DNA of 64,000 nt from Datisca glomerata. Taxonomy: Eukaryota; Streptophyta; Magnoliopsida; Cucurbitales; Datiscaceae. Positions within the stretch are counted from its first letter, which is position 1, and each line of letters starts with the position of its first letter. The notes below the pieces were generated by a model. That model was not told where the DNA came from and ran no database searches. It saw only the letters and a program-made list of their open reading frames with translations. A program made the translations under genes and the position numbers. Shown here piece after piece: positions 24,893-36,611 of this stretch. The stretch is from NCBI GenBank assembly GCA_003255025.1, contig QANY01002227.1:793501-857500 (forward strand), written 5' to 3'.

Positions 24893-25008
24893 GGTCGGAC
24901 GACGCGTGCGTTTGTGTGGAAAGGACCATATGTCATCTAGGTCCTCCCTCCCCCATAAAATGTGGGGTGCTCCTTGGGGCTAATCCCAAGGCACTAGTGT
25001 TGGCTTTA
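24893..25008 (-). repeat. Copia-1 5' LTR, second piece
   Basis: It matches about 11535-11660 of the left LTR (for example AAAATGTGGGGTGCTC and CTTGGGGCTAATCC). It is bounded on the left by element A and on the right by the TGTTGGGC start of element C. Confidence 0.85.
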
Positions 25009-26641
25009 TGTTGGGCATAGTGCCCTCAAAACATATATAAAAACATTTTTAATTTGAAATTAATAAAATCACATTTTTCTTAGAATTATCCTTTTGAATT
25101 ATTATTGAATAATTTATATAAATATCTAGAATTCCATATCATTAATGAGACTATGATCTTGTATTAGTACGAGATGATTAAGATTATAGATAATGAATAA
25201 AATAGTCCGCAACATATTAAAGTATGAAATCTTTAATGAATGGTTGCTAATAATTTTTGCTAAGCATCTTGATCTAGATCACTTATGTAGATAGACATCT
25301 TAGTGAATATACTTTATATGGTTAGGTTATATAAGACAAGATTGATGTGGATTAATATCTTTATTAATTACCGTTTATCATGAAAATTTAATATATATCA
25401 AATTGATGATCATATGTAGATTAGTCTAAATCCTGAGTAGTCATGAAATCGTATACAAATCTACTGGATCTTTTGATTCACTCGTTAAGTTTTGTTTGTA
25501 AAACAGACTAGTAACTTTTATTTTGGCGATTTAGTGATATTGATGCCTGGTAACATGATCTTTCAAGATTTGAAATCTAGGCTTTCCTAATGGTTAGTTA
25601 CCTTAAGTGTTAATTCTAGAACTGAATGGTAATTGAGCTCAAATTTATAATATGATTATAAATTGACCATTCACTAGTGAATTAATGATACTTAAAGATC
25701 AAGAAGTAATTAGAAGGAAAAAATGATAGTTTTGATCAGCTCTAATTTACGAACCAATAATTGGAGGACAGAACTACATAAAGTGATTATATCAATAGAC
25801 TATATGAGAATATTCTGTAAATATATTCTGTAATTACTAAGAGTGTAATTCTTTTTTTATAGTGGAGTAATAATGAAATTAGTAAATAAGATTATTTAAT
25901 TAATAATATGGTTTATTGGAGGTTAGAATTATAGGTTCATGGTCCTCAAATCACATCTGTACTACACATTCTAGGGTGTGAATATTTCAGATATAAGAAA
26001 ATGACTAGCTTGTAAAAGGAATTAAATTTATGGGACATGTATATAATTATGATATAATTATGTGAAATTAATTAATTAAATAATTTGTTGTAACTTTTAG
26101 AAATTGCAATTAAATAATTATATTGATTAGTCTTGTATTAATCGATAAGTGAGACAATATATTTAATGTATGAAATTAAATAATATTAAATTATTATGAG
26201 ATAATAATTTGAATTTGAATTAACTAATATGTTAATTTTGAACTAATGGATAAGTTAGTTGAGATATATGATCAGATAAGTTAATTTTGAAACTGATGTC
26301 TAGATATTTATCTAATTAAAATAAATAGTAAATGTGAAAAACTTATCACGTGGCATGTTGGACTGCCACATGTCAATAACTATTTTTTTATTTAGGGATT
26401 GACATGACACACTATAGTACCACATGGCATAATAGTGGCGTGTAACACACCGTAGTGCCACACGACAGTTAAGTGGTGCGTGGGACTCTGTAGTGCCTCA
26501 CGACACTATAGTATTTCACTGCACACTACAGTGCCACACGACACTGCAGTATGGCGCAGACTGCAGTGAGTCCCACTGTAGTGGTACATTTGTAAATAAT
26601 TTATTATTTTATGTAAACCCTAAAACCTAATTAGCCTTAAC

Positions 26642-26688
<47 letters not shown>

Positions 26689-27092
26689 CTATTGGCTTCA
26701 TTGAAGCAATTTATGTGATTAATTGTTAATCAAAGGCTCTGCGAATTCTCCAATTCTCTCTAGCGCTCTGTCTCGAAAAGTCCTTCTCCAAATCTCTAAA
26801 TCTGATGCGTTGAGTACATCTAGAGATAAAAAAATATTCTTGAATCATTCTACGTACCTACACTAGTTCTAGTGTGTTTGAGGATTGTTTCAGAAGATTT
26901 TAGTATGTATCTTACAGTTAGTTGTTCATGGAATCTCAAGTTCATTGTTAACGATGCCGCTTGATCGACTACAAGAGTTGTAATTCATTTCTTTGTATGT
27001 CTATGATTTAATTTATAGACATATTATGGATCTGATGAGAAACATTGTTTTTCATTAAAAAATATTTTTTGAAACCTGTGGTGTCACAATTT
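25009..27092 (+). repeat. Left LTR of element C
   Basis: It aligns with 33434-36070. It includes a cluster of short CACTGTAGTG/GCCACACGACACT words at about 26350-26590 and a (TA)n run at 26644-26684. The typical end seen in the other LTR (TTGTTTTCCGATCGATCA) is missing. Confidence 0.85.
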
Positions 27093-29900
27093 ATATATGT
27101 ATACATTAAATGTTGTGTGAGTTTTTTTGCATTATTCAATATATATTTTGATATGTATCAATGAATGGATGGTTAATGATGAATCGTTAGTTATATTGTG
27201 AATTTTGGGTTTAGGCTTTGTTTTTTATTTTTCTTTAGATCTTATGTAAGTCATTTGGAGTATAGGAATTTTTATAATTTTATTTTGAATATTATGTTGT
27301 AAAATTCTGTACGCAAGAAGACGAAGAACACACGAGACGAACAAGAAGAAGAAAAAGGAGAAAGAGCTCTGTTATGGAGTTCTGGCGCCGGCACCAGCAA
27401 TAATGTTGCTAGCAATGCCGCCGCCGGCAATTTCGGTGGCAAAGTCACCGCCGGGAAAAACGGCGGCAATAGGAATGTCCCGTTACTACTGCCGACGGCA
27501 ATCCCTATGATTGCCAGGGTACTATACACATATACCCATATGCCATGTTGCCCTATCCTTGTGATACTTTACGAAAACCATAATCCTATCTTTTATCTTT
27601 TAGTTTTAAAATTAATGTAATTTTAAAAATTAGTTATTGGTTTTAATTTTTTGAAAATTAAAATTATTTAATTAATTGGGTTTGAACCAAGTTTAATGAG
27701 TCATTACATTTTTGACTAATCAAATTCAATTAATTTTAAAAAGATAATTAATTAGATTATTTAATTAGAAAAATAGTTTATCCTAATTAAAAGGATTTTG
27801 ATCAAAGCTTGAAGATTAGGAAGATTGACCTCTAACGGAGAAGGAGCATTTTTAGAAATTTGTATTCTTGAAGTCCTCTTTGTAATTATTTCTATTGTTT
27901 CAAAGATTGTAAATTTAAAAATATCTAATAGTCACTCGATTCATCATCTGTTTATTTATTTGTTCAAATAAATGTTTATTGGTTTGATCAATAATATGAC
28001 CATGCATTAATCAATTACATGCTATACATGAAATCTCATATAATTTTATTTAATCATGCATCTCATTAGTAGAAATATGATTTAGTAGGATTGTCCTAAT
28101 GTGTTTATATGAACTGCTTTGTGAAATCAATTGCATGTAAACTTTTGAGTTTTAAATTTGTTAAACTTGATAATCACATAACTTTAAAGGCATACTTTTA
28201 GTTAGACCTTTAGGATTACCAACTTTATTAAAAGTGTTTTATTAAAATTTTATGAATGTAATTATTTAGTTATTCTAAGTTCACCTAAATTTGTCTTAGA
28301 CTCTTTAGAAGATTAAATGAATTTAGACCAATTAGATTGGATTAATAATTAATTTTACATTCATACGGTTATTTTGACTAGTAATTAATTTGGAATGAAT
28401 TGATTAGTTAAATAGAAATATATTAATTATAAAATAGTGAGTGAAAGAAGGTTGACATGTCAATGTAACCTATGGTCTCCATTATTAATACAATAACATG
28501 ATATATGGTGAGAGCCTCGATACGGCTTTGTTTTCGTCCCCCTAAGAAAGGTTACGAATGGTATCAATATCAGGTTGGTCTCTTATAAAGGTAGGACTAA
28601 GTGATATATTTTAGACTTGAATGACCCTAAGGTGTCATTTTCTAAATTAAGTCATGAAATCTGAAATAATAAGCTACACTCACAAAGTCACAATTAAACG
28701 TTGAGTGGATAATTGTGACTTCACAAAGTAAACGGTATCTTATTATTAGAAGAGAAAATATGAGATATTTTACGTTTTAATTAATAAGGATGAGAATGTC
28801 CCATAGTTAGTTTAAAATTAATATGACCGACCCTAAGGCAGCACATTAATTATTAGGTTGTCTTATCGTGGATTTGTAATTGTTCATTTATATATTTGAT
28901 ATGTTGCATTCATGCATGACATTTACTTTTCAAATTTTTGATATTTATTTCATTTATATTGAATGATGTATGTTTTTAAGTTATTATTAAGTCTACCATA
29001 GAAAACTCTATTACTGCTTTAGTTGTTGGCACGAACCACAAGAAATCACCAAGTGGCTACGACTAACTGGCTCGAACCACAAGAAATCACCAAGTGACTG
29101 TGACTGTGACTATTGACGGCTGAATGAGACAAATGAAAATGATAAGTAAGAAATGAAAAGAGGGTCATACCTGGTAGAAAAATCCCCACTAATGAGCGTG
29201 ATCTCTAGGCATAATAAGTGCCTCTAAGACCATATGGGAGAATAATCATTCTCCTCAGTTTTATTATTATTCTAATTAACTCATGTAAATTGGGAAGCCT
29301 ATATAAGACCAGTGTATTAAATGAAGCACGAACATTCAATACAACACAAATAAATACAACCCAGAGCATTTAATCCTTATAGTCTCTCTCTCTCATTAAT
29401 ACTCACATAAATCAACCCTTATCAATACTTTTCCCTTTGATCCCTGATTAGCAGAAAAATCATTTACAGTTTCAGTGCAAGGGAGAAAAGAGAAGACAAA
29501 GAAGCTTGAGAGGAGGAGATGATATAGAAGAAAGAAGCTGAGTTGAGGGAGATCAAGAAGAATACAATAACTTTGATTAATCTCAACGTATTTATATTAC
29601 AGGGTTTTGATACTATAAATAGTAGCTAGAGATCTTTAACTATACTAACTATATTTGTTAAGAGTTCGTTAAACTGTCAACTTCATTATTACACTTATCG
29701 CGGAGTTTGAAACCAAGTGGGCGAATGATTTTTTTTTAAAATTTATTTTTAACAATATTTTTAATGAGAGAGAGTTTTTTGGTAAATAAAATTTTATTAA
29801 CTAAAAATTAATTATAGAATTTTTGAATGAAATTGTGTGTTGATGTTAACTACAAATTATTTTGTTGTATGTTAATAAATCATTTCAAACTTTCTTAATT
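27093..29900 (+). other. Leader of element C, with GC-rich block and an unrelated insert
   Basis: There is no coding sequence I can support. At 27375-27510 a GC-rich block with repeated GCCGCCGGCAA words stands out from AT-rich surroundings. 28480-28900 looks like ordinary Copia leader. 29020-29700 looks foreign: a duplicated ACGAACCACAAGAAATCACC (29030 and 29073), a TATA-like CTATATAAGA near 29300, a CT repeat near 29380, and a purine-rich stretch. The N-terminal half of gag, expected at its right edge, is missing. Confidence 0.5.
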
Positions 29901-32900
29901 ATATTATTTATAATACATGGGGCAAAAGTGCATGAGGCTACCATTGATGGGCGAACTCAAGTCAGCATTATACTTGAATCACTCACACTTGCTTTTTTGT
30001 GTTAACTACCATGTTATGAACAAGTTGCAATTCAACATGACCCAATTGTTAAATGAACTGTAAACTTTTGAATGACTCAACAAGAGTATGACTAAAGAGG
30101 GCGAGGCAAATGTTGCGGAGCAAAAGCCTTCTTCGATTGTTGTTAATAGTAACAAAAGGAAGAAGAACAATGATAATGGCAAGAATAATAATAAGAAAGG
30201 AAAAACAATAACTCCAAGAAGAAATAACCAAGAGAAAAAGTTTCCATTGTGAAGTTGAATGTCACTGGAAGAAAAACTGTAACAAGTATCTCTCCGAGTG
30301 GAAAAAGAAAGGTAAATATGATTTACTTTTTCTTGAAGCTTGTGTTAGTGGAATATAATTTGTCATCCTGGATCATAGATTCATGAGCTACTAATCATAT
30401 ATGTTCTTCTTTGTAGATGCTTGATTCGTCAAGAGAGCTTACTAATGGCGAGGTGATAATGAGAGTTGATAGTGGTGCGCTTGTATCAGCGAAAACATTG
30501 GGGACATTCTGTTTGAATTTTGGAAAAATTATTTTGTTTTGAACAATGTTTATTTTATTCCTGGATTTTCTAGAAGTTTGATTTCTGTATCGTTATTGCA
30601 TGAACAAAGTTTTGATATTTCTTTTGATAATAATATGTTTATTATTTCAAAAAATGGATTTGATATTTGTCATGAAAAAGTTTCAAACAGACTGTTTATG
30701 ATTAAACCAACCAAACGAGCATTAAATAATTCAAAATTATTTAAAGTAGCAAATCCAAAAGATAATAAACGGTAAAAAGTTTTTCAAGGAGATGATACGT
30801 ATCTATGGCATCTTAGGTTGAGACATATTAATCTAGACAGAACAAACCGATTAATAAAGCATGGTGTTTTGAGAGAACTAAAAGTTGAAACTCTTCCAGT
30901 TTGTGAATCTTATTTAGAGGGTAAAATGACCAAGAGACCTTTATCTGAAAATGGTCAAAGAGCCAAAGAACCACTTGAGCTAATACATAGTGATGTTTGT
31001 GGACTGATTAATGTAGAAGCTAGAGGTGGGTATGTGTATTTCTATTTCATTGATGATTACTCTAGATACGGTTATACTTACCTAATGCACATAAAGTCTG
31101 AAATTTTTGAAAAGTTTAAAGATTTCAAAGCTAAAGTTGAAAAGTAATTAGGTAAATCTTTGAAAACACTTCGATCAGATCGAGGTGGTGAATACTTGGA
31201 TTTAGAATTCAAGGATTACCTGGAGCGCCACAACAAAATGATGTTTCAGAAAGGAGAAAACAAACCTTATTGGATATGGTTAGGTCAATTTTAAGCTACT
31301 TATCACTACCACTCACATTCTGGAGATATGCACTTTAAATGACAACCTACACTTTAAATGTAGTTCCTTCTAAATCTGTAAGCAAGACACCTTTAGAGTT
31401 ATGGAATGGCTCCAAGCCTAGTTTGCGTCATTTTCGTATATGGGAGTGTTCGACTCACGTTCTTAAACCTAAGACTAGAAAAAGACTCAAGGTATGAAGT
31501 GTGTATATTTGTTGGTTATGCTTCAGAAACAAGAGGTGGGTACTTTTATAGTCACAATGATCAAAATGTGTTTGTATCGACAAATGCTACTTTTCTTTAA
31601 CACGACTATATGGAAAAATACAAATCTCGGAGCAAAGTAATTCTTGAAGACCTAGCATATGATGAGATCAGACCATCTTCGTTGTTAACTGAAAATAGAC
31701 AAACTATAGAAACCACTTTTCTTGTTCATGAAACCCCGGTGCAACATTGTGGTGGGAGGGTTGTAAGATAATCTATTCGTTATGAACTCGAGGCACATGT
31801 CCTAGTGTCATACACTGATAAGGACGATCCATGAACTTTTGAAGAGGCGATGGAAGATCCTGAAAATGAGAAATGGCAAGATGCCATGAACCAAGAAATG
31901 GAATCAATGTATTCCGATTTTGCATGGGAACTTGTAGATGCACTTAAAGAAATCAAGCCCATTGGATGTAAATGGATCTTCTAGAAGAAAATAGGTGCAT
32001 ATGGGAAAATACAGACTTTTAAGTCACGACTAGTACCCAAAGACTATACTCAAAGCGAATGAGTCGATTACGAAGAGACATTCTCTCCCGTTGCATGCTA
32101 AAATCCATTCACATTATTTTATCCATGGCCGCTAGTTTAGACTATGAAATATGAAAAATGGATATCAAGACAACCTTTCTAAACGGCTCTCTTGAAAAAA
32201 GCATCTATATGATATAACCAGAAGAGTTCGTGAAAAAGGGGCAAAATCAGAAAGTATGCAAGTTGCTTCAATCCATTTATGGATTCAAGCAAGGATCAAG
32301 ATCTTGAAATCTTACTTTTGATGATATTATTAAATCTTATGGTTTCAAACAAAATGTTGATGAAGTTTGTGTTTATAAATACATCAAAGATAAGATAGTA
32401 TTTTTCTTAGTTCTTTATGTAGATGATATTCTACTCACTGAGAATGCTGTAGAAACTTTGTCGAAACTAAAGAAGTGGTTAGCTGAGAAATTCCAAATAA
32501 AAAATTTGGGAGGGGTGAGCTATAATCTAGGCATCCAAATCCTAAGGGATAGGAAGAACAATCTCTTGGTACTTTCTCAGGCATCTTATATTGATAAAGT
32601 TTTGGAAAGATTTTCTATAGAAAATTTCAAGAAAGGTCAACTACCGACCAAACATGGAATTGTCCTTTCCAAGGAGCAGTGTCCTAATAAATCTCTTGTG
32701 TTTATAAATAAATCAAAGATAAGATACTATTTTTCTTAGTTCTTTATGTAGATAATATTCTATTAATTGGGAATGATGTAGAAACTTTGTCGAAACTAAA
32801 GAAGTGGTTAGCTGAGAAATTTCAAATGAAAAATTTGGGAACGGCGAGCTATAATCTAGGAATCCAAGTCCTAAGGGATAGGAAGAACAAGCTCTTGGCA

Positions 32901-33417
32901 CTTTCTCAGGCATCTTATATTGATAAAGTTCTGACAAGATTTTCAGTGAAAAATTTCAAGAAAGGTCAACTACCTACCAAACATGGAATCGTCCTTTCCA
33001 AGGATCAGTGTCCTTAGAAATCTCATGCGGAAGAGGGTATGAGAAAGATTCCTTATGCATTAGCACTCAGAAGTCTCATGTATGACACGTTGTGTACGAG
33101 CGAGACTTCTGTTATACAGTAGGAATTGTCAGTCGTTATCAATCAAATCATGGTCTTGAACACTAGATTGCGGTAAAACATATTCTCAAGTATCTCCAGA
33201 GAATGAGAAATTATATATTTGTTTATTCATGTAGAGACCTGAATCTCACTTGATATACTGATTCTGAATCAGATAAGGAAGTCAAAAGTCGATGTTTGGA
33301 TCGTACACCGAGGATATGTGACTGTTATGAAGATACTATCATATAAAAAACTGGCCGATCCTTTAACCAGGACATGTTCTGTGAAGTCTTTTGAGGGTCA
33401 TGGACATGTTTTGCTTT
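29901..33417 (+). pseudogene. Copia element C gag-pol remnant
   Basis: Partial gag begins abruptly near 29925 (reading TIDGRTQVSIILESL). A zinc-knuckle-like segment lies near 30240-30290 and a pre-integrase region at 30539-30775. Integrase is at 30818-31147 (HSDVCGLIN, FIDDYSRYGY, and GEGG-type TLRSDRGGEY just after a stop), with more integrase/RT linker at 31406-31600. Reverse transcriptase spans 31860-32700 (YVDD at 32416-32427). RNase H ends KLADPLTRTCS near 33360. Stops and frameshifts are frequent. A 329-bp part of the RT is present twice (see the separate repeat entry). The polypurine tract is 33418-33433. Confidence 0.88.
32369..33026 (+). repeat. 329-bp tandem duplication within the RT of element C
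   Basis: 32369-32697 and 32698-33026 align with constant offset 329, including the catalytic motif and the SKLKKWLAEKFQ and GIQ(I/V)LRDRKN segments. The second copy reads YVDN (32745-32756) instead of YVDD. The copies differ at a number of sites, so the duplication is not recent. Confidence 0.9.
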
Positions 33418-33433
33418 AGGGCAAGTGAGAGAT

Positions 33434-36087
33434 TGTTGGGCATGGTGTCCTTAAAGCATGTGTAAAGACATTTTAAATTTATAAAATTATATTTTTCTTA
33501 TAATTGTCCTTTTGCATTATTTTTGAATAATTTGTATAAATATCTAAAAATTTCATATTCATCAATGAGAGTATGATCTTGTATTAGTACGAGATGATTA
33601 AGATCATAGATAATGAATAAAATAATCCGTAACATATTAATGTATGGAATCTTTAATGAATGGTTGTTAGTACGGTTCACTAAACATATTGAATGTAACT
33701 GATCTAGATTCGAATCACTGATGTGAATAAATAACTTAGTGAATGTACTTTATATAATTAGATTATATAGGACGTGAACGATGTAGATTAATATCTTTAT
33801 TAATTTACCGTTTATCATAAAAATTTAATACACAACAATCTGATGATCATATGTAGATAAGTCTAAATCCTGAGTAGTCATGAACTTCTATACAAGTCTA
33901 CTAGATCTTTTGATTCATTCGTTAAAGTTTGTTTGTAAAACAGATTAGTGACTTTTGTTTTGAAGATTTAGCGATATGAATGGCTGAGAACATGATTTTA
34001 TAAGATTTGGAATCCAAGCTTTCCCAACGGATCGTATATTAGTTCTCTTAAGTGATAATTCTGGAACTAAATAGTTATTGGCTCAAATTTCTAATACGAT
34101 TATAAATTGATCATTCACTAGTAAATTAATGGTACTTAAGGAGCAAGAGATAATTAGAAGGGTAAAACGGTAACTTTGATGAACTCTAATTTATGAACCA
34201 ATAATTGGAGAATAGAACTACATGAAGTGATTATATCAATGGACTACAAGAGATTATTTAGTAAATATATTATGTAATTACTAAGAGTGCAATTACATAT
34301 TTATAGTGGAGTGATAATTGAATTAATAAATAAGATTATTTAATAATTTAGTTTATTAGAGTTTAGAATTATGGGTACATGGTCCTCGAGTCACCTCTAT
34401 ACTACACATTCTAGGGTGCAAATGTTTTAGGGCATAAGAAAGGGAATAACTTACAAAATGAATTAAATTTCTAGGCAAGTATGTAATTATGATATAATTA
34501 TGTGAAATTAATTAATTAAATTATTTATTATAATTTTTGAAGATTGCAATTAAATAATTAAATAATTATTATGACATAAGAATTTGAATTTGAATTAATT
34601 AATTTGTTAATTTTGATTTAATAGATAAGTTAGGTGAGATGTGTGATCATATAAGTTAATTTTAAAACTGATTTCTAGATATTTATCTGATTAAAATAAA
34701 TAATAAATTTAAAAAAATTATCACGTGGTATGTCGGACTACTACATGTCAATCACTATTTTTTGATTTAGAGATTGACGTGAAACATTGTAGTGTCACAT
34801 GGCACTACACTGGCATGTAACACACCATTGTGCCACACGACACTACAGTGATGCGTGATGCACTATAGTAGTTCATGACATACTAGAGTGCTACACGGCA
34901 CTGCAATGGTCTTACTGTAGTGGCACATTTGTAAATACCCGCTTCCATAAATGAGGAGTTCGCAAGAACTCACCCCCAGTTAAAATCACTTAAACCTTCA
35001 GTGGCCTCCTTAAAAATTAAGGAACCAGACAACCGAGCTCCACAAATTAACCAACCATTCGATTCATCCAAAGAATCCATACCCAAATCAAAACAGGAAC
35101 TCTTCGTTCAATTTCACTATCTTCTGGACATAAAAGACCGAGCAGGACCAATGAGACTTGCTCCTTCTAATGATATTCTTATGGAGAAGTTCTACAATTT
35201 TCTTTTTACAGAACTTAAGCATCTTAGAATTCATTTGAATTGGCCTTGCCTTTGTTGGGATATTTTTTTTCATCAAATCCCTTAATATAAGGCAAACTGA
35301 CAGTATGTTGCTTCAGAATAGCAGAACATAATTATTTACATATTTTTTTTCAAATATTTTAATTTTGTTTTGAAGAATAGAACTTTGAAGCTGTTCTTCA
35401 GTTCTATTGAATTTTAATTCTCCCTGTAAAAAACACAAATGTTTTTCTTTACAAGAAATGAGATTTATGGAATTAGAAATAGATTTTTCTTTTACAATCT
35501 TTACTTTTTTATTGTGAGGAAAAGAAAGAAATTTAAATTATATATGTTTATTCATGACATAGTTAATTATTCCATCATACTCTGTTGAAAACGGATATAA
35601 TAAAGCAATAAATGGTAAACCTAAAATAATTTTGTCAGTAATATTTTTTATTAAGGCAAATGGTGTTATATATATATATATTAGATATTATTCTATTGGC
35701 TTCATTGAAGCAATCTGTGTGACTAATTGTTAATCAAAGGCTCTGTATTCTCCAATTCTCTCTCAGTGCTCTGTCTCAAAAAGTCTTTCTTCAAATCTTT
35801 AGTTCTCATGTGTTGAGTACATCTATATATATAAAAGTGTTCTTGATTTATTCTACGTGCCAACACACGTTCTACTATGTTCAAAGATTGGTTCGGAAGA
35901 TCTTGGTATAGATCTCACAGCCCGTCGTCGTGGACTCTCAAGTTTGTTGTTAGTGAGGACGCTTGATACAAGAGGTATAATTCATTTCTTTGTATTTCTA
36001 TGATTGAATGTATAGATATATAATGAATCTGAAGAGAAAAATTATTTTTAGGAATCTATGGGGTGGCAATTGTTTTCCGATCGATCA
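33434..36087 (+). repeat. Right LTR of element C, with viral insert
   Basis: It matches the left LTR from 33434 to about 34937 and again from about 35670 to 36070. The roughly 730 bp between belong to a caulimovirid fragment that replaces the (TA)n-rich segment of the left LTR. Confidence 0.85.
34938..35668 (-). pseudogene. Endogenous caulimovirid (pararetrovirus) polyprotein fragment
   Basis: The minus strand shows part of a plant pararetrovirus polyprotein. From about 35665 leftward there is a protease-like end (IILGLPFIALLYPF), then a lysine-rich linker. At 35276-35088 is the N-terminal part of a reverse transcriptase (PTKARPIQMNS, then SHWSCSVFYVQK). Family knowledge: this order and these motifs are typical of Caulimoviridae such as florendo- and petuviruses, not of Copia. 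Frameshifts (an A-run near 35270) and stops break it, and the RT core is missing. 34938-35085 is of unclear origin. It lies in the element C LTR beside TA-rich sequence, a common setting for such integrations. It is a dead fragment. Confidence 0.8.
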
Positions 36088-36178
36088 ATAAAAGATACTT
36101 CCCACACTTGTTTTAAACTTTCATTCACACACCACTTTTCCTCTTATTTTTCTTTTATTTTTTCAACATTTTCTAACA
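36088..36178 (-). repeat. Copia-1 5' LTR, third (outermost) piece
   Basis: It matches 11700-11780 of the left LTR (CACACTTGTTTTA, CTTTCATTCA, CACCACTTTTCCTCTTA) and ends AACA. It is followed at once by the GTTGG target duplication at 36179-36183. Confidence 0.85.
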
Positions 36179-36273
36179 GTTGGACCATCACACTATACCA
36201 TAAGTTTTGTGCATCATTTATGTGTGAACCTGAATTTAAAAAAAATGAGAATTATGAAAAAGGCACGAAAAAA

Positions 36274-36457
36274 GGGTGAATTGCAAAAATGTTTAGAAAA
36301 ATAATTGAGAAAAATGTCAGAGTAACTAATTTAATTATCAAATTACACAGCATAACGTAACTAAATTTACGCTGGTAATTTTTGTAACTAAATTAGTTTC
36401 TCAAGCCATTCTTGGTCATTTATACAACATTTTTTTTTGCTATTTTTACAATTCACG
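36274..36457. repeat. Imperfect inverted-repeat element (MITE-like)
   Basis: GGTGAATTGCAAAAAT at the left pairs with ATTTTTACAATTCACG at the right, and interior arms (ACTAATTTAATTA / TAACTAAATTAGT) also pair. No target duplication is obvious, so the transposon class is open. Confidence 0.45.
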
Positions 36458-36611
36458 AGAAAACATATTTTTGTCATTTTTTCATAAAAAGAATTAGCAT
36501 GATGATTGAATGTAAATTCTCCTTTCCAAGGATTGAATGCCTACTTTTAACAAAATTGCACTCTTACTCCCAACCCAGAGTAGTTAGGTGGAGAAATAAA
36601 ATTAATTATTT

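Larger units (their letters stand above)
25009..36087 (+). mobile_element. Copia element C, inserted in the Copia-1 LTR
   Basis: Plus-strand Copia. Left LTR 25009 to about 27092, starting TGTTGGGCATAG; right LTR 33434-36087, starting TGTTGGGCATGG and ending near GATCGATCA. The left LTR lacks its last 15-20 bases and the primer-binding site. No clear 5-bp target duplication is visible (CTTTA against ATAAA). The interior carries broken gag-pol; the right LTR carries a viral fragment. Confidence 0.85.
10865..36178 (-). mobile_element. Copia-1: outer Ty1/Copia element split by two nested retrotransposons
   Basis: Two LTR copies bracket a minus-strand gag-pol remnant. The left LTR (3' LTR) is 10865-11780. 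The right LTR (5' LTR) is in three pieces: 14863-15490, 24893-25008 and 36088-36178. Read together, the pieces align in order with the left LTR, for example TATTTATAGAGGGGAATAGC in the first piece, AAAATGTGGGGTGCTC in the second and CACCACTTTTCCTCTTA in the third. The 5 bases outside each end are GTTGG (10860-10864 and 36179-36183), a perfect target-site duplication. About 45 bases of LTR are missing at the 25008/36088 junction. Confidence 0.88.

Noticed and set aside
27272..27529. Minus-strand frame rich in Pro/Leu/Ala over the GC-rich block
   Set aside because: Antisense to the Copia leader; composition explained by GCCGGCAA repeats.
30049..30231. Minus-strand frame resembling a membrane protein
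   Set aside because: Antisense to the lysine/asparagine-rich end of Copia gag in element C.
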